58,895 bases of DNA, from positions 1 through 58,895 of IMG/VR virus record IMGVR_UViG_3300013006_000001; one strand, 5' to 3'. The stretch is from a virus. The position numbers and the translations under genes are program-made. Positions 38,796 to 47,466 of this stretch are shown one piece after another (the first letter of the stretch is position 1; each line of letters begins with the position of its first letter). The notes beneath the pieces were generated by a model. That model searched no databases and was not told the origin of the DNA. It saw only the letters and a list, made by a program, of their open reading frames with translations.

Positions 38796-40522
38796 GTCTT
38801 TTTTCCTTGTGGTCCTAGGATGATGTGATTGCCGCCCTCACCACCCTGTCGCTTTCGTTTGTCTTCCAGATACTTCACCCACCACGGCTCCGGGCCGGGA
38901 GGGGCTTTCGGCGGTTCGTGATACTTCGGCTCTGCAGCACACAGGTACTCAAGCACCTGACAGGCATGGACCTCGCCCCGCGTCTGGGGTTCGTCAGTCA
39001 CATACACTTGGCCGTTGAGGCTCGTTGTCTTCTTTCGGTAGCGGCGAAGCTCCCGCATCAGGTTGGGGCAGGAGTCCTCCCAAAACTTCAACTTGGTTGT
39101 CCCGTCCCCCCGGATGTGCAGCATCTGCCGCACCATTGCCGTGCGGGCTGTGATATCGTCTGACCCGGGAGTAAACCCGTGGCCAGACCGGCGGGACTTG
39201 ATTTTCCGCTTGCGGAGTTCCTCGGTATACAACTCATGGGGTAGTCTACCAGAACCGATGTCTCTGAGGCGACCGCCATGGTAGTCAAGGATGAAGTCCC
39301 AGAAGATTTGGTTCTGTGCCTTCTTGGCAAACTCCTCACCGAAGATCAGTGCGTTGCAGTCCCGCAGATACATCTCATCATAGATCAGGATGAACTTCTC
39401 GTCGGGAGGCACAGCAGCAAAGAGGCATGCCATGACGGTGTGCCCGGGATCAATGCCAACGTAGCGAGTCCAGTCATCAGGAATCTTGGGAAGGTCGGCT
39501 CTGCGGACAACGTGGACGGAGGGATTGAACGTGGGGTACATGAGGGAAGACTCAGTTGTGAACTCCCCTTCCGCTCGCATCCTGACTTCGTCGGCCCCAA
39601 GCTCCGACCACCGCTCAATGTTCTTCTTTTTCTCTCCATCGTCAATGTGCCTGTTGTCGAGGAACCGCAGGGTGAACTTCTTGATGATGGCCTTGGGGTC
39701 ATTGGCTGCACGGTCGGCTCGCTCGCACAGGCCAAGCAAGGCGTCGTTCTTTGACCACGGCATGGCAGACCAGACGAACTTGCCCTTGCGGTCGGCAAGG
39801 CGAGCCTGCATTTCTCCGACATACCTCTCGTTATTGATGTCCTCGTCTATGTGTACCAAATCTGCCGGAAATCCCTGCGGTGGTTCACCCTCAGAGGAGA
39901 AGCAGAAGATACGCCAGCCGTTGACCAGTTCCACAGAGTTGAGGTACCCGGCGTTCTTCTGCACCCAAGAGATGTCCTTGATCATCCTTGGCGGAATCAG
40001 CGGAGGGGCTGGCTTGGCTTCAGCTTCCCTGTCGCCGTCTTCGTTGGGGCGGTAGGCTCGCCACCGGTTGGTGGTCTTGTCCCGGATGATCTTGAATGCC
40101 CCGGCACGAAACAGCATGGGGTACACGACCATGCCGATGTGGACCCAGTTTTTGCCGATGATGGCAAGGTTGCCGCCTTCAATGGGGTACTTGTGGTACG
40201 GGTCCTGCCCTGTCGCCGCGCGCGCATCCTCCACAAACGTGGACAGGGATTTCCCGGAGCGATTTCCCCCGACAACAATCCGCTCTGACACACCACACTT
40301 GTGGAACTCGTCCTGAAGCGCCATCGGCTCGTAGAGCTTCAGTGCCTCAATCCGACGTTCAGCTATCTCCGCTTGTATCTCCCGAAGATTGCTCAGAGCA
40401 TGCTGAGTCAGGTTGTCCAACGCATTCTTCGCGTCGGCTGGAGGCGGCGTATCGGAAGGACCCTTGCCGTTGTCCGGTGGTTCCGGTGGTGGGGGCGGGG
40501 GTATTGGGGGATGCTTCTTCAT
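38792..40522 (-). CDS. Terminase large subunit (packaging ATPase/nuclease)
   Basis: This is a 576-residue protein. After a proline-rich leader (1-30), Walker A is at 85-92 (GGNRSGKS), Walker B at 221-227 (DLVHIDE, with D226 and E227), and the coupling area is SAMPWSKND. The RNase H-like nuclease begins at YVGIDPG (D358) and continues with YDEMY and DYHGGRL. It translocates DNA into the prohead and makes the terminal cuts. The nuclease acidic residues look intact. Small terminase and portal genes flank it. Confidence 0.93.
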   Translation of the reverse strand: MKKHPPIPPPPPPEPPDNGKGPSDTPPPADAKNALDNLTQHALSNLREIQAEIAERRIEALKLYEPMALQDEFHKCGVSERIVVGGNRSGKSLSTFVEDARAATGQDPYHKYPIEGGNLAIIGKNWVHIGMVVYPMLFRAGAFKIIRDKTTNRWRAYRPNEDGDREAEAKPAPPLIPPRMIKDISWVQKNAGYLNSVELVNGWRIFCFSSEGEPPQGFPADLVHIDEDINNERYVGEMQARLADRKGKFVWSAMPWSKNDALLGLCERADRAANDPKAIIKKFTLRFLDNRHIDDGEKKKNIERWSELGADEVRMRAEGEFTTESSLMYPTFNPSVHVVRRADLPKIPDDWTRYVGIDPGHTVMACLFAAVPPDEKFILIYDEMYLRDCNALIFGEEFAKKAQNQIFWDFILDYHGGRLRDIGSGRLPHELYTEELRKRKIKSRRSGHGFTPGSDDITARTAMVRQMLHIRGDGTTKLKFWEDSCPNLMRELRRYRKKTTSLNGQVYVTDEPQTRGEVHACQVLEYLCAAEPKYHEPPKAPPGPEPWWVKYLEDKRKRQGGEGGNHIILGPQGKKT

Positions 40523-40539
40523 GTTCGCCGCAACTCCAA

Positions 40540-41157
40540 TCAGCTTTTACTTGTGGGAATTCCGCCAACGTGATCTGGCCCACCGGTGAGGGAGGGTACC
40601 GCCGACATTCCCCCAAGATTCCCGTCGAGGAGCGAAACCATCGGCAAGCCGCGCACTGGAACATGCTCTACCCTTTCTGCGTTTACCACTACTGTTTCCA
40701 TCAGTCGCTTCTGTAGCTCCTGATCCAATTCATCTTCCGACCACAGGGTGAGCGGCTTCTTCGCCCCGCCCATCGCGGTGTTGGCTGAGACAAGCCTGAC
40801 CACCGTGTCGAGCATCTTCGTTCTGAAGGCCCCACCCTGCGGTGCATCAAAGAACTGCTTCATGTAGGCATTGGCAAAACCACGGGCCCCACCGAAATAC
40901 TCCATCAGGACTTCAAGAAGCTCTGAGGAGTGAGGGATGTTGGCCCCACCAATCTTGGCAGACGCAAGGAACAGGTCTACTGCACCCTTCTCAATCTGAT
41001 CCAGCTTGGCGTTGGTCTTCTTCTTCCGGCCCTTCTTCTCATGTGCATTGCGACAGCCCTTGCAGCGGGCGTGGAACCCGTCCTTTGATTTGTGGAAGTT
41101 CTCCTCTGTGAGGGGGAGACGCTTGCCGCAGTTCATGCAAGTGCGTTCGCTGGTCAT
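40540..41157 (-). CDS. Candidate small terminase-like zinc-finger protein
   Basis: This protein has 205 residues from the ATG at 41157, overlapping the glycosyltransferase stop by 4 bp. Residues 7-36 carry a C2-C2 zinc finger (CMNCGKRL...CKGCRNAHEKKG) of the kind found in HNH and transcription-type proteins. Residues about 45-165 are helical with LLEVLMEYFGGARGFANAYM and TKMLDTVVRLVSANTAM, like terminase small subunits. The position just before the large subunit supports DNA recognition for packaging. The assignment is contextual. Confidence 0.55.
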   Translation of the reverse strand: MTSERTCMNCGKRLPLTEENFHKSKDGFHARCKGCRNAHEKKGRKKKTNAKLDQIEKGAVDLFLASAKIGGANIPHSSELLEVLMEYFGGARGFANAYMKQFFDAPQGGAFRTKMLDTVVRLVSANTAMGGAKKPLTLWSEDELDQELQKRLMETVVVNAERVEHVPVRGLPMVSLLDGNLGGMSAVPSLTGGPDHVGGIPTSKS

Positions 41158-42056
41158 CGTCCTAGCAGCCCTGTGCCACACTGGCTGTTTATGAGGGCTG
41201 CAACTTCTGGAGAGGGCTTGAAGTCCACCAGCTTGACACGGGAGTCATAGCCGGTTTCCCAGCATGCCTTCAGCTTGGACGATACGTCCTTGGCTTCAAC
41301 GAAGATAGGCTTGCTGACACACTTGGGCTTCCAGTGTCCGGCCCATGCGTCCCAGTTGCAGTACACCGGGTTGTAGCCCAGCTTCTCCACTCCGACCAAG
41401 GACAGGTCGCGGGTCATGGTTACGTCCTCAGTGGACGCCTTCTCACAGCAGTATTTGTCCTTCCACTCATAGTAGAACCATGGGTGGTCGCCCTGCTCCT
41501 TGGGCTCTGTCAGATCAAACACTCGCATGTCATACATGATCAGGCCGGTCGGCAGGGCGGCACACGCCTGAATGCCAGCCATCGACGCGGCAGAGTGCCG
41601 GTCATACATCTCAAGGTTGAAGTCCGGGTTGGGGTGCTCGCTCTGCTGGTTGTTCCAGCGGAACACGTAGACGCACTCAGCCGGTGGTGGGCCACAGTAC
41701 GGGGCACCAACGCAGGCAGGGCCCTTGTGGTAGTGGTCCACAAGGAAGTCCAACGTGGACATGAAGAAAGGCTTGGCGCCCTCGGTCCCGGCGAGGATGT
41801 CCGGCTTCATGTCGGAATCCACCATCAGGAGGAAATCGACCTTGGCCTCGCGGGCAATCAGCACGGCCCTGTTGCGGGTCATGGTGATGGGCGTGTCGGA
41901 CAGGTTGAACACCCGGATGGTGTCGATACGCTTGTCCTTGGATGCCTCCACGACGAGAGGGATCATCCACTCGCGGATGTCTGGCACCTCAGAGGAGATG
42001 CCGCCATTGCCGCCGTAACTGAAAGTGCAAATCGCTACGTTAAACTTCTGTTCCAT
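41154..42056 (-). CDS. GT-A-fold glycosyltransferase-like protein
   Basis: This protein has 300 residues from the ATG at 42056, five bases after GAGG. The N-terminus (FNVAICTFSYGG) begins the nucleotide-sugar fold. TMTRNRAVLIAREAKVDFLL leads into the metal-binding DSD (residues 80-82, VDSDM). A helical region and AALPTGLIMYDMRVFDL, then DVTMTRDLSLVG, follow. It may decorate virion or host surface sugars. It is unusual in the packaging gene row; similar enzymes in phages modify capsid or tail proteins. Confidence 0.75.
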   Translation of the reverse strand: MEQKFNVAICTFSYGGNGGISSEVPDIREWMIPLVVEASKDKRIDTIRVFNLSDTPITMTRNRAVLIAREAKVDFLLMVDSDMKPDILAGTEGAKPFFMSTLDFLVDHYHKGPACVGAPYCGPPPAECVYVFRWNNQQSEHPNPDFNLEMYDRHSAASMAGIQACAALPTGLIMYDMRVFDLTEPKEQGDHPWFYYEWKDKYCCEKASTEDVTMTRDLSLVGVEKLGYNPVYCNWDAWAGHWKPKCVSKPIFVEAKDVSSKLKACWETGYDSRVKLVDFKPSPEVAALINSQCGTGLLGR

Positions 42057-42100
42057 GGTTGCCTCGGGGGGGAAGTACCAATTCACCTAGAGCCTATCAA

Positions 42101-43204
42101 CTACTGCTGGAAAAGGCCAGACAACGGGTTCTGCCATCCGTTGCTCACCATGTCGCCAGCCTGCTGCCACATCTGCGGGATGTTGTACTGTGGTGCCTGC
42201 CCCCATGTCGGAGGCGGCGCACCTTGCCCAAGGTACGTCCCTTGGTTCGCCTGATACCCAGCAGTAGCGTCGTTGATGTTCTGGATGAAGGCGTCTCGCT
42301 GCCCGTAGTTAGGCTGGGAGGAGTAGCCGCCGTTCATGTTCCCGTACTGTGCGGTGAACGTGCTCTGCGGGACATTCTGGTTTCCAGAAAACGGAAAGGT
42401 TTGCTGGTTCTGTTGCTCCGAACCAGCGGAAAAAAGCCGGTTGTGTACCATGCCCGGAGAGCCCTTCGGCGGCGCGACTTTCCTCCTGCCGTCGGGGTCG
42501 TACTTGTCCGAATATGGCCCGTCATCAATCACAATCGGGAAATCCTCCATTTGTGATTTGCCCGGGTTAACTGTCGGCTGCTGACCTCCTCCGTACCGAC
42601 CGCTTTCGTTTTCTGGAATCACTGTCAGATTTCCGACATTGTATCTCTGATCTGGGAGGTTCATTTGTTGCTGCCCATAACTGCCGTATGGGCTCTGCTG
42701 CTGCCCGCCTCCCCAAGGACTGGCGTTGGTGCCGAATGGAGGCGATGGCATAAAGGAAGGCTGAGACTGCTGGCCTCCAAATCCACCGGTGCGAGGCACA
42801 GAATCAGCGTACTGTGCGTATGGATTGATGTTCCCCTGAAACGCCTGCTGCTGCGGCATTTGTTGCTGGTTGCCCTGTGGCTGTCCAGCGGTTCTCACCA
42901 CTGAGTTGAACCCCGTCTGTCCCGGGACGTATGCGTTTGTCGGGAGCTTTGACTTGGTTCCCTTTACCTTGTTGGTGAGTCCCTTGTCTGCTGCAGCAAC
43001 ACGGGCAGACTCGTACTGCTCCTGCTGTGCCTGCTGGTTGTACGCCTTGTTCATGGCGCTGATCTGCATGGCGTTCATCGGGGCCTTCTTGCCGCCTGCC
43101 TGCGGACTTCCGCCATTCCCCATCTCCGACCACCACTGCTGCGGGGTCTTGCCAGTTGTCGTTTTAGACAAATTGGATGGTGTAATTGACATTGAAGGCG
43201 GCAT
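42101..43204 (-). CDS. Gln/Gly/Pro-rich virion protein
   Basis: This 367-residue protein is low-complexity: Gln 15-20 percent by eye, with Gly, Pro, Asn and Tyr (QPQGNQQQMPQQQAFQGN; GGGQQQSPYGSYGQQQM). Few acidic residues. The N-terminal 80 residues are basic and helical. Such proteins next to capsid genes may be flexible head or tail decorations. It starts at the ATG at 43204 overlapping the preceding stop (TAATG). No family recognised. Confidence 0.6.
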   Translation of the reverse strand: MPPSMSITPSNLSKTTTGKTPQQWWSEMGNGGSPQAGGKKAPMNAMQISAMNKAYNQQAQQEQYESARVAAADKGLTNKVKGTKSKLPTNAYVPGQTGFNSVVRTAGQPQGNQQQMPQQQAFQGNINPYAQYADSVPRTGGFGGQQSQPSFMPSPPFGTNASPWGGGQQQSPYGSYGQQQMNLPDQRYNVGNLTVIPENESGRYGGGQQPTVNPGKSQMEDFPIVIDDGPYSDKYDPDGRRKVAPPKGSPGMVHNRLFSAGSEQQNQQTFPFSGNQNVPQSTFTAQYGNMNGGYSSQPNYGQRDAFIQNINDATAGYQANQGTYLGQGAPPPTWGQAPQYNIPQMWQQAGDMVSNGWQNPLSGLFQQ

Positions 43205-43350
43205 TACTGAGGTCCTTGCTTCTGGGTGACTTGGTTTGTGCCGACACCGGTGCCGTTGATCATGCGCAGACGCTCGGCATCCTGTGCTGGAGGAGGAGTC
43301 CGCACTTGCTCAATCAGGCGTCGGATGTAGTCAAGGTTTTCAATGGCCAT
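43204..43350 (-). CDS. Small hypothetical protein (48 aa)
   Basis: This is a 48-residue product from the ATG at 43350 (AIENLDYIRRLIEQVRTPPP), downstream of a strong terminator hairpin. The N-terminal half is a helix, the rest polar. It may be the first product of a separately transcribed unit, or arise from read-through of the capsid transcript. The ribosome site is weak. Confidence 0.45.
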   Translation of the reverse strand: MAIENLDYIRRLIEQVRTPPPAQDAERLRMINGTGVGTNQVTQKQGPQ

Positions 43351-43357
43351 ATAGACG

Positions 43358-43389
43358 AAAAGCCTCTGGCCAGTTTCCCAGCCAGAGGC
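43358..43389 (-). terminator. Intrinsic terminator after the capsid genes
   Basis: On the minus strand a perfect 9-bp stem (GCCTCTGGC / GCCAGAGGC, plus 43362-43370 with 43381-43389) and a 10-nt loop are followed by TTTT. It lies just after the 93-aa gene that follows the capsid genes. It would reduce transcription from the capsid unit into the packaging/tail unit. Confidence 0.75.
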
Positions 43390-43416
43390 CCCCCGAAAGC
43401 CCAACCAAGGGCTATG

Positions 43417-43698
43417 TCAAGAGCCGACAATCCCGTAGCTCTGAAGAGCGGTCTTCAGGCTGGCGAAATCCGTCACTGCAGCAGAGGTGGCCTGCGAGCG
43501 ACCGGCGACACCGAAGAAACTGATCACACTGGTGGTCACTCCACCCAGCACCAGCGTGCCCGTTCCGCCGTTGGGCGAAATCGTCACGGCTGTAGGACTG
43601 CCGGTGGTGTGACGCAAGACATTGTGAACTTCGTCAGCCAGCTTGTGGTTGGCCAGTCCGACAACGAGCTTGCAACGGTCAAAATCATCCGTGGCCAT
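43417..43698 (-). CDS. Small capsid-cluster protein
   Basis: This is a 93-residue protein. It has a helical start (DRCKLVVGLANHKLADEVHN), then a beta-rich part (TAVTISPNGGTGTLVLGGVT) and a helix at the end. It lies between the decoration-like protein and the terminator. It could be a minor head or head-completion protein. No family is recognised. Confidence 0.6.
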   Translation of the reverse strand: MATDDFDRCKLVVGLANHKLADEVHNVLRHTTGSPTAVTISPNGGTGTLVLGGVTTSVISFFGVAGRSQATSAAVTDFASLKTALQSYGIVGS

Positions 43699-43700
43699 TC

Positions 43701-44309
43701 TTAGCTCCTTGACAGATTGATGTTCACAAGGCAGACGTTGGTGGTTGCCGCAACAGAAGCCACCGTGGACAGGGCACGACCAATCGCATTGCGATGCGAT
43801 GTGGTGTTGGTCACAGACACGGTCTGAGCAAAGCCACCCGTGGCAGCGTTGGTCGCACCACCGGCGGCGGCAGTCACACCAAACATGTCCGAATCAGCGC
43901 TGGATGCGAGTCCAGTGCCAAGGTGAACCTCAGTGGGACCTGCAACCGTAATCAGGAACACCTCGCCGTCAGCAACACCCGCTGGCGGGAGATACTCATC
44001 GGTCACGCCAGCGGGACCGTTCCCGTCAGTCGTGCGGATGTAGGCGTCAACCTCAGTGGTGCTGCCTGCCTTGAACGCGACCAGACGCTTCCCGTAGAGG
44101 GTAGTGCCAGACGAGTTCTTGACCGCGATGCACCGCTTCAGACCGTTGCTGCGGACAACGCCGGTAATCGGATTCACATCAGGGAACAGCTTTACAATGC
44201 CGACCACGTTGGTGCCGTAGCCAGCAGAGGGGCCATTCAGGGAGTCATTGGGAGTTGTCAGACCGAGAGTCTGGCCCAATGCAATCGGCGGATCATCGTA
44301 GAAACCCAT
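43701..44309 (-). CDS. Probable capsid decoration protein
   Basis: This 202-residue, beta-rich protein follows the major capsid gene directly. Segments such as CIAVKNSSGTTLYGKRLVAF, EYLPPAGVADGEVFLITVAG and TNTTSHRNAIGRALSTVASV match the small beta-barrel layout of head decoration or head-fibre proteins that sit on capsid hexamers. There are no catalytic motifs. The position and size support this role. Confidence 0.6.
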   Translation of the reverse strand: MGFYDDPPIALGQTLGLTTPNDSLNGPSAGYGTNVVGIVKLFPDVNPITGVVRSNGLKRCIAVKNSSGTTLYGKRLVAFKAGSTTEVDAYIRTTDGNGPAGVTDEYLPPAGVADGEVFLITVAGPTEVHLGTGLASSADSDMFGVTAAAGGATNAATGGFAQTVSVTNTTSHRNAIGRALSTVASVAATTNVCLVNINLSRS

Positions 44310-44328
44310 TTGTTTGCTTCTTTCTTTC

Positions 44329-45444
44329 TTAGGCCAGAGCGGCGAGTTTGAAAAAGTTGCGAGGAGACTTGAACTTCAGATTCCCTAAGCAGGAAACCAC
44401 GTAGCGGAACTGTTGAGTGACCTCATCATAGAACGGTCCTTCAGAGTTCATCAACTGAGACTCCAAGCAGAGCAGTTCCATATTCCCGGTGGCCAAGCCG
44501 TAACCCGTATTGGCAGGGATAGAGTTTTCCCCCGAGATTTCGACGCCGTCCAACTCAAACACATCAGTGAAGCCGTAGCTACGCAGACCGTTGGTCCGAC
44601 TCACAATCACACGCTCCTTGGGGTCGAGCGAGTTCAGGAAGTCGATGAACAGACGGCGGTCCAGCAGAACGGTGTCAACCTGATCTTCCTGACTGTCGTT
44701 CCGGCGGGTCTGGTGAATCGCTTCACGCAGGGCCCGGGTGCAGTTCGTCAGCCACGTAGAACCACCGAAGTAGGTGGATGTGTAATTGACAATCACAGGA
44801 GAGAAGAAATCATACTCTGGGTCGGCAAAGCCGTTGGGCCAAATGCTGTTGGTACCCTGCGAACCACCGTAAGAACCCAGCACGGTAGAGATACCGGCGT
44901 AGGTGTCGCTCGGATAGCCGAAGGGATCAGCAGAATTTGCCGTCGAACGCTGGGCACCGTTGGTGATGTTCACCGTACCGGCATTGGCCATCATCGACTC
45001 AAGACCATGGAACCGGAGTTCGTTGCCGCTGGCATAACCATCGACCACCCACTCCCGGGCGAGGTACTGTTCCATGGAGGTCAGAAGGCGGGATGCCATC
45101 TTGCCTGCCACGTTCACAAGTGCCTGAGCACCACGGTTCTCCATCATCTCGCGCTTGTAAATCGCGTCCGTCACTTGGCTTCCACGCCATTCAAGTTCAA
45201 GTCTCTTCCAGAGATTCTGGCGAGCAAAACTACGTGGCGTCTCTCCGTTGTTCCCGCTTGGGGTATGATTCCTGTACTGGATTTCCCAGTCGAAACCACG
45301 CCCTGCCATGTTGGTCCGAACGCGGCCATTGCCTTCCAGAAGGCTATACAGCTTATACTTACGGAGCGACGCAATCTCCTCTTCCTTGAGGTGATTCACT
45401 ATGGTCGTAGCAATAGACCGTGCCCAATCAACATTTGATGCCAT
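44329..45444 (-). CDS. Major capsid protein
   Basis: This is a 371-residue protein between scaffold and decoration genes. The helical N-terminus (WARSIATTIVNHLKEEEIAS, then LRKYKLYSLLEGNG) and the beta-rich core (FDWEIQYRNHTP; SGENSIPANTGYGLATGNME) fit an HK97-type fold. The long central insertion (residues about 150-240) may form a surface domain. No cleavage site is evident. It overlaps the scaffold gene by 1 bp. Confidence 0.85.
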   Translation of the reverse strand: MASNVDWARSIATTIVNHLKEEEIASLRKYKLYSLLEGNGRVRTNMAGRGFDWEIQYRNHTPSGNNGETPRSFARQNLWKRLELEWRGSQVTDAIYKREMMENRGAQALVNVAGKMASRLLTSMEQYLAREWVVDGYASGNELRFHGLESMMANAGTVNITNGAQRSTANSADPFGYPSDTYAGISTVLGSYGGSQGTNSIWPNGFADPEYDFFSPVIVNYTSTYFGGSTWLTNCTRALREAIHQTRRNDSQEDQVDTVLLDRRLFIDFLNSLDPKERVIVSRTNGLRSYGFTDVFELDGVEISGENSIPANTGYGLATGNMELLCLESQLMNSEGPFYDEVTQQFRYVVSCLGNLKFKSPRNFFKLAALA

Positions 45445-46478
45445 CAGAGAACTCCATCATTCTTGAGTTGACCGAGTAGACGGTCCTGAAAACTCTGCCG
45501 CCCGCGAGGTGCTTGCGGTTCAGTCGTACCTGCACTGCGGTTCGCCGTGCGGGTGGCCCGCTCGCGGAGGAACTGCATGTTCTGGGCTTCTACGCTGGGC
45601 GGCGCGGGAGGCGCCGATGCGTACTGAGGCTGGCTGGGATACTGCGGGGGGGCGTACTGCGGCTGCATGCTTTGCTGGTAGCGAGCCTGCAGGAGGTCGC
45701 GGTGCAGCATGCTAGTGGCGTACTTCCATCGTGCCTGCGAGCCATTGACACCGTTCTCGGCAGCTTCCCGGATGTAGTGCTGGATGGCAGACCCTTCCTG
45801 AGAAATCTGGCCGGGGGCGGTGTAGAGCCAGTCGGCGTTCTGCTGCTCAAGGTCCTTGACGTAGTTCTGCTCGGTGTACTGACCAAGCTGACCCTGCACA
45901 AGCTCTTGGGCCTTCTGCTGTGCAATCTGCTCAATGAAGGGCTTGAGCGTGTTTTCGGGGTCCGTCACGAACCGTCGAGCGAAGTCGGCGGTGTACGCTT
46001 GGTACTCCCGCAAGGACTGCTGTGCTTCAAACGGAGCTTCTGGAGAAATGATCTCTTTGCCGGTCGATGGATCACGAACGATGTAGCTCTTCCACGTGTC
46101 CTTGACGGCGGGCGGGTTCCACCACTTCGGAGTCTCTGCAGGCTTGGGCCGTGCGGCTTCAGCCTGAGCTTGTTTCCAAGCGAGATACTCACGTTCGTTG
46201 GTGAGGTATTCTTGAGTCTTGGGCAGCAGGGACTGGTACTGGTTGAGTTGCCGCTGGGTTTCCTGAAAGCCGGTGTGAGCCCGGTACAGGTTCTGGGCAA
46301 TCGACAGGTCATCCTGCCCTTGGAAGTCCGGCAGTGACCGGAACGCTTCGTAGGGGCTGTAGCTCTGCTGCGCCGGTGCGGAGTCATAGCTCTGGTTGGA
46401 ATAGGAAGTATCAGATGCGGGCGCAGTGTCTACCGACACATCTGCACCCGACACATCCTGAACGTCTTCGTCTGCCAT
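45444..46478 (-). CDS. Scaffolding protein
   Basis: This is a 344-residue protein. It has a strongly acidic start (MADEDVQDVSGADVSVDT), then coiled-coil and Gln-rich helices (YRAHTGFQETQRQLNQYQSL; PFIEQIAQQKAQELVQGQLG), a Pro/Gln/Tyr-rich linker, and a basic C-terminal helix (QSFQDRLLGQLKNDGVL) of the kind that contacts the capsid protein. It is directly before the major capsid gene and overlaps it by 1 bp, which fits a scaffold. Confidence 0.75.
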   Translation of the reverse strand: MADEDVQDVSGADVSVDTAPASDTSYSNQSYDSAPAQQSYSPYEAFRSLPDFQGQDDLSIAQNLYRAHTGFQETQRQLNQYQSLLPKTQEYLTNEREYLAWKQAQAEAARPKPAETPKWWNPPAVKDTWKSYIVRDPSTGKEIISPEAPFEAQQSLREYQAYTADFARRFVTDPENTLKPFIEQIAQQKAQELVQGQLGQYTEQNYVKDLEQQNADWLYTAPGQISQEGSAIQHYIREAAENGVNGSQARWKYATSMLHRDLLQARYQQSMQPQYAPPQYPSQPQYASAPPAPPSVEAQNMQFLRERATRTANRSAGTTEPQAPRGRQSFQDRLLGQLKNDGVL

Positions 46479-46545
46479 GTTCTTTCCTTTCGGGGGAGGT
46501 GACTACTAGGAGACTGTCCCCTAGGCCCAAAAAGCGAACAAGATT

Positions 46546-47466
46546 TCACTCGTCTTGTTGCAATGCACCAGCACCAGCGGTCACCGGAGCGGCGATTCCG
46601 TACTTGCGGAGGATGCGGATTTGATCCTCTGTCCCGGGGAACATGACGTAGTTCCTTGACCCATAGCCACCAAACTGCCGTTGGTGCGGCGCGAGGAAGC
46701 GGGACATGCCGTCCCAGTACCGGACGCCCGGAACTCCGTTGTCAAAAAGAGCTTTTGAAACCTGTTGCTTTACCTTGTCCTTGTAGCCGACGTTGAACGC
46801 CGCATCGTCCGGTAGCCTGCGGAGGATGTCAGGAGTTCTCCCCATTGACTCATACAATCCTCGTCCAGTCCACTTGTCTGGAGATTCCATTACTGGAAAT
46901 CCAAATTTCTCGGCTACTCTACGAACGCTCTCGGGCTGACTGTTGAAGTCTGCGTCCCAGTCCAGAAGCGAGTCCTCTGGGTGGGCTATCTCAAGCTCGT
47001 ATCCAGTGCCAAGTTTCTTTATCGCCTCTTCTGTATCAAAGTTCGGGTCGTAATCGGCGTTCTTGGCCCGCTTTCCAATGGTGTGTTCTATAGCCTGTGC
47101 CGGATAATCAAACCCCATCCAGTCGTCATCATTCAGTGCAGTCAGGTAGTTTTTCTGTCTTGGATCAAAGCCTTGAAGGTTGTGAACAACATCCATCACA
47201 TCCTCTGGAAGAGCATCGTCCGGTAACACTCTCAGAAAGTCTTCTCGCAACTTTCTGTAGGACAGGTTGCGGCGGTAGTCAGCAGCGGTCTTCTCTTTTC
47301 CGGCGCTGTAGTGACCGTATGCGTAAGCCTGATTCTTTTCACCTGTCCCAATAAACTTGGGGTCGAGCTTATCGTAGTGGTACGGCAAAGGGCTGCCATG
47401 GAATGAGTTGATTGGTTTTCCAACCAGCCTCCTGATGCCATCGACCAGTTCTTCGTTTGTTGCCAT
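46546..47466 (-). CDS. ADP-ribosyltransferase-like polyvalent protein (ART-PolyVal)
   Basis: This protein has 306 residues from the ATG at 47466. Residues 21-26 (SFHGSP), 40-55 (GTGEKNQAYAYGHYSA) and the C-terminal GVPGVRYWDGMSRF...RNYVMFPGTED match the ART-PolyVal family seen in phage polyvalent proteins. Such enzymes transfer ADP-ribose to targets; the target here is unknown. Phage ART proteins can be virion-borne and modify host proteins on entry. It starts MATNEELVDGIRRLVG, closely like the next gene. It lies in the capsid cluster, so packaging is likely. Confidence 0.78.
   Translation of the reverse strand: MATNEELVDGIRRLVGKPINSFHGSPLPYHYDKLDPKFIGTGEKNQAYAYGHYSAGKEKTAADYRRNLSYRKLREDFLRVLPDDALPEDVMDVVHNLQGFDPRQKNYLTALNDDDWMGFDYPAQAIEHTIGKRAKNADYDPNFDTEEAIKKLGTGYELEIAHPEDSLLDWDADFNSQPESVRRVAEKFGFPVMESPDKWTGRGLYESMGRTPDILRRLPDDAAFNVGYKDKVKQQVSKALFDNGVPGVRYWDGMSRFLAPHQRQFGGYGSRNYVMFPGTEDQIRILRKYGIAAPVTAGAGALQQDE

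Noticed and set aside
44413-45438. 341-codon plus-strand frame
   Set aside because: It mirrors the major capsid gene on the other strand; a typical shadow in high-GC DNA.
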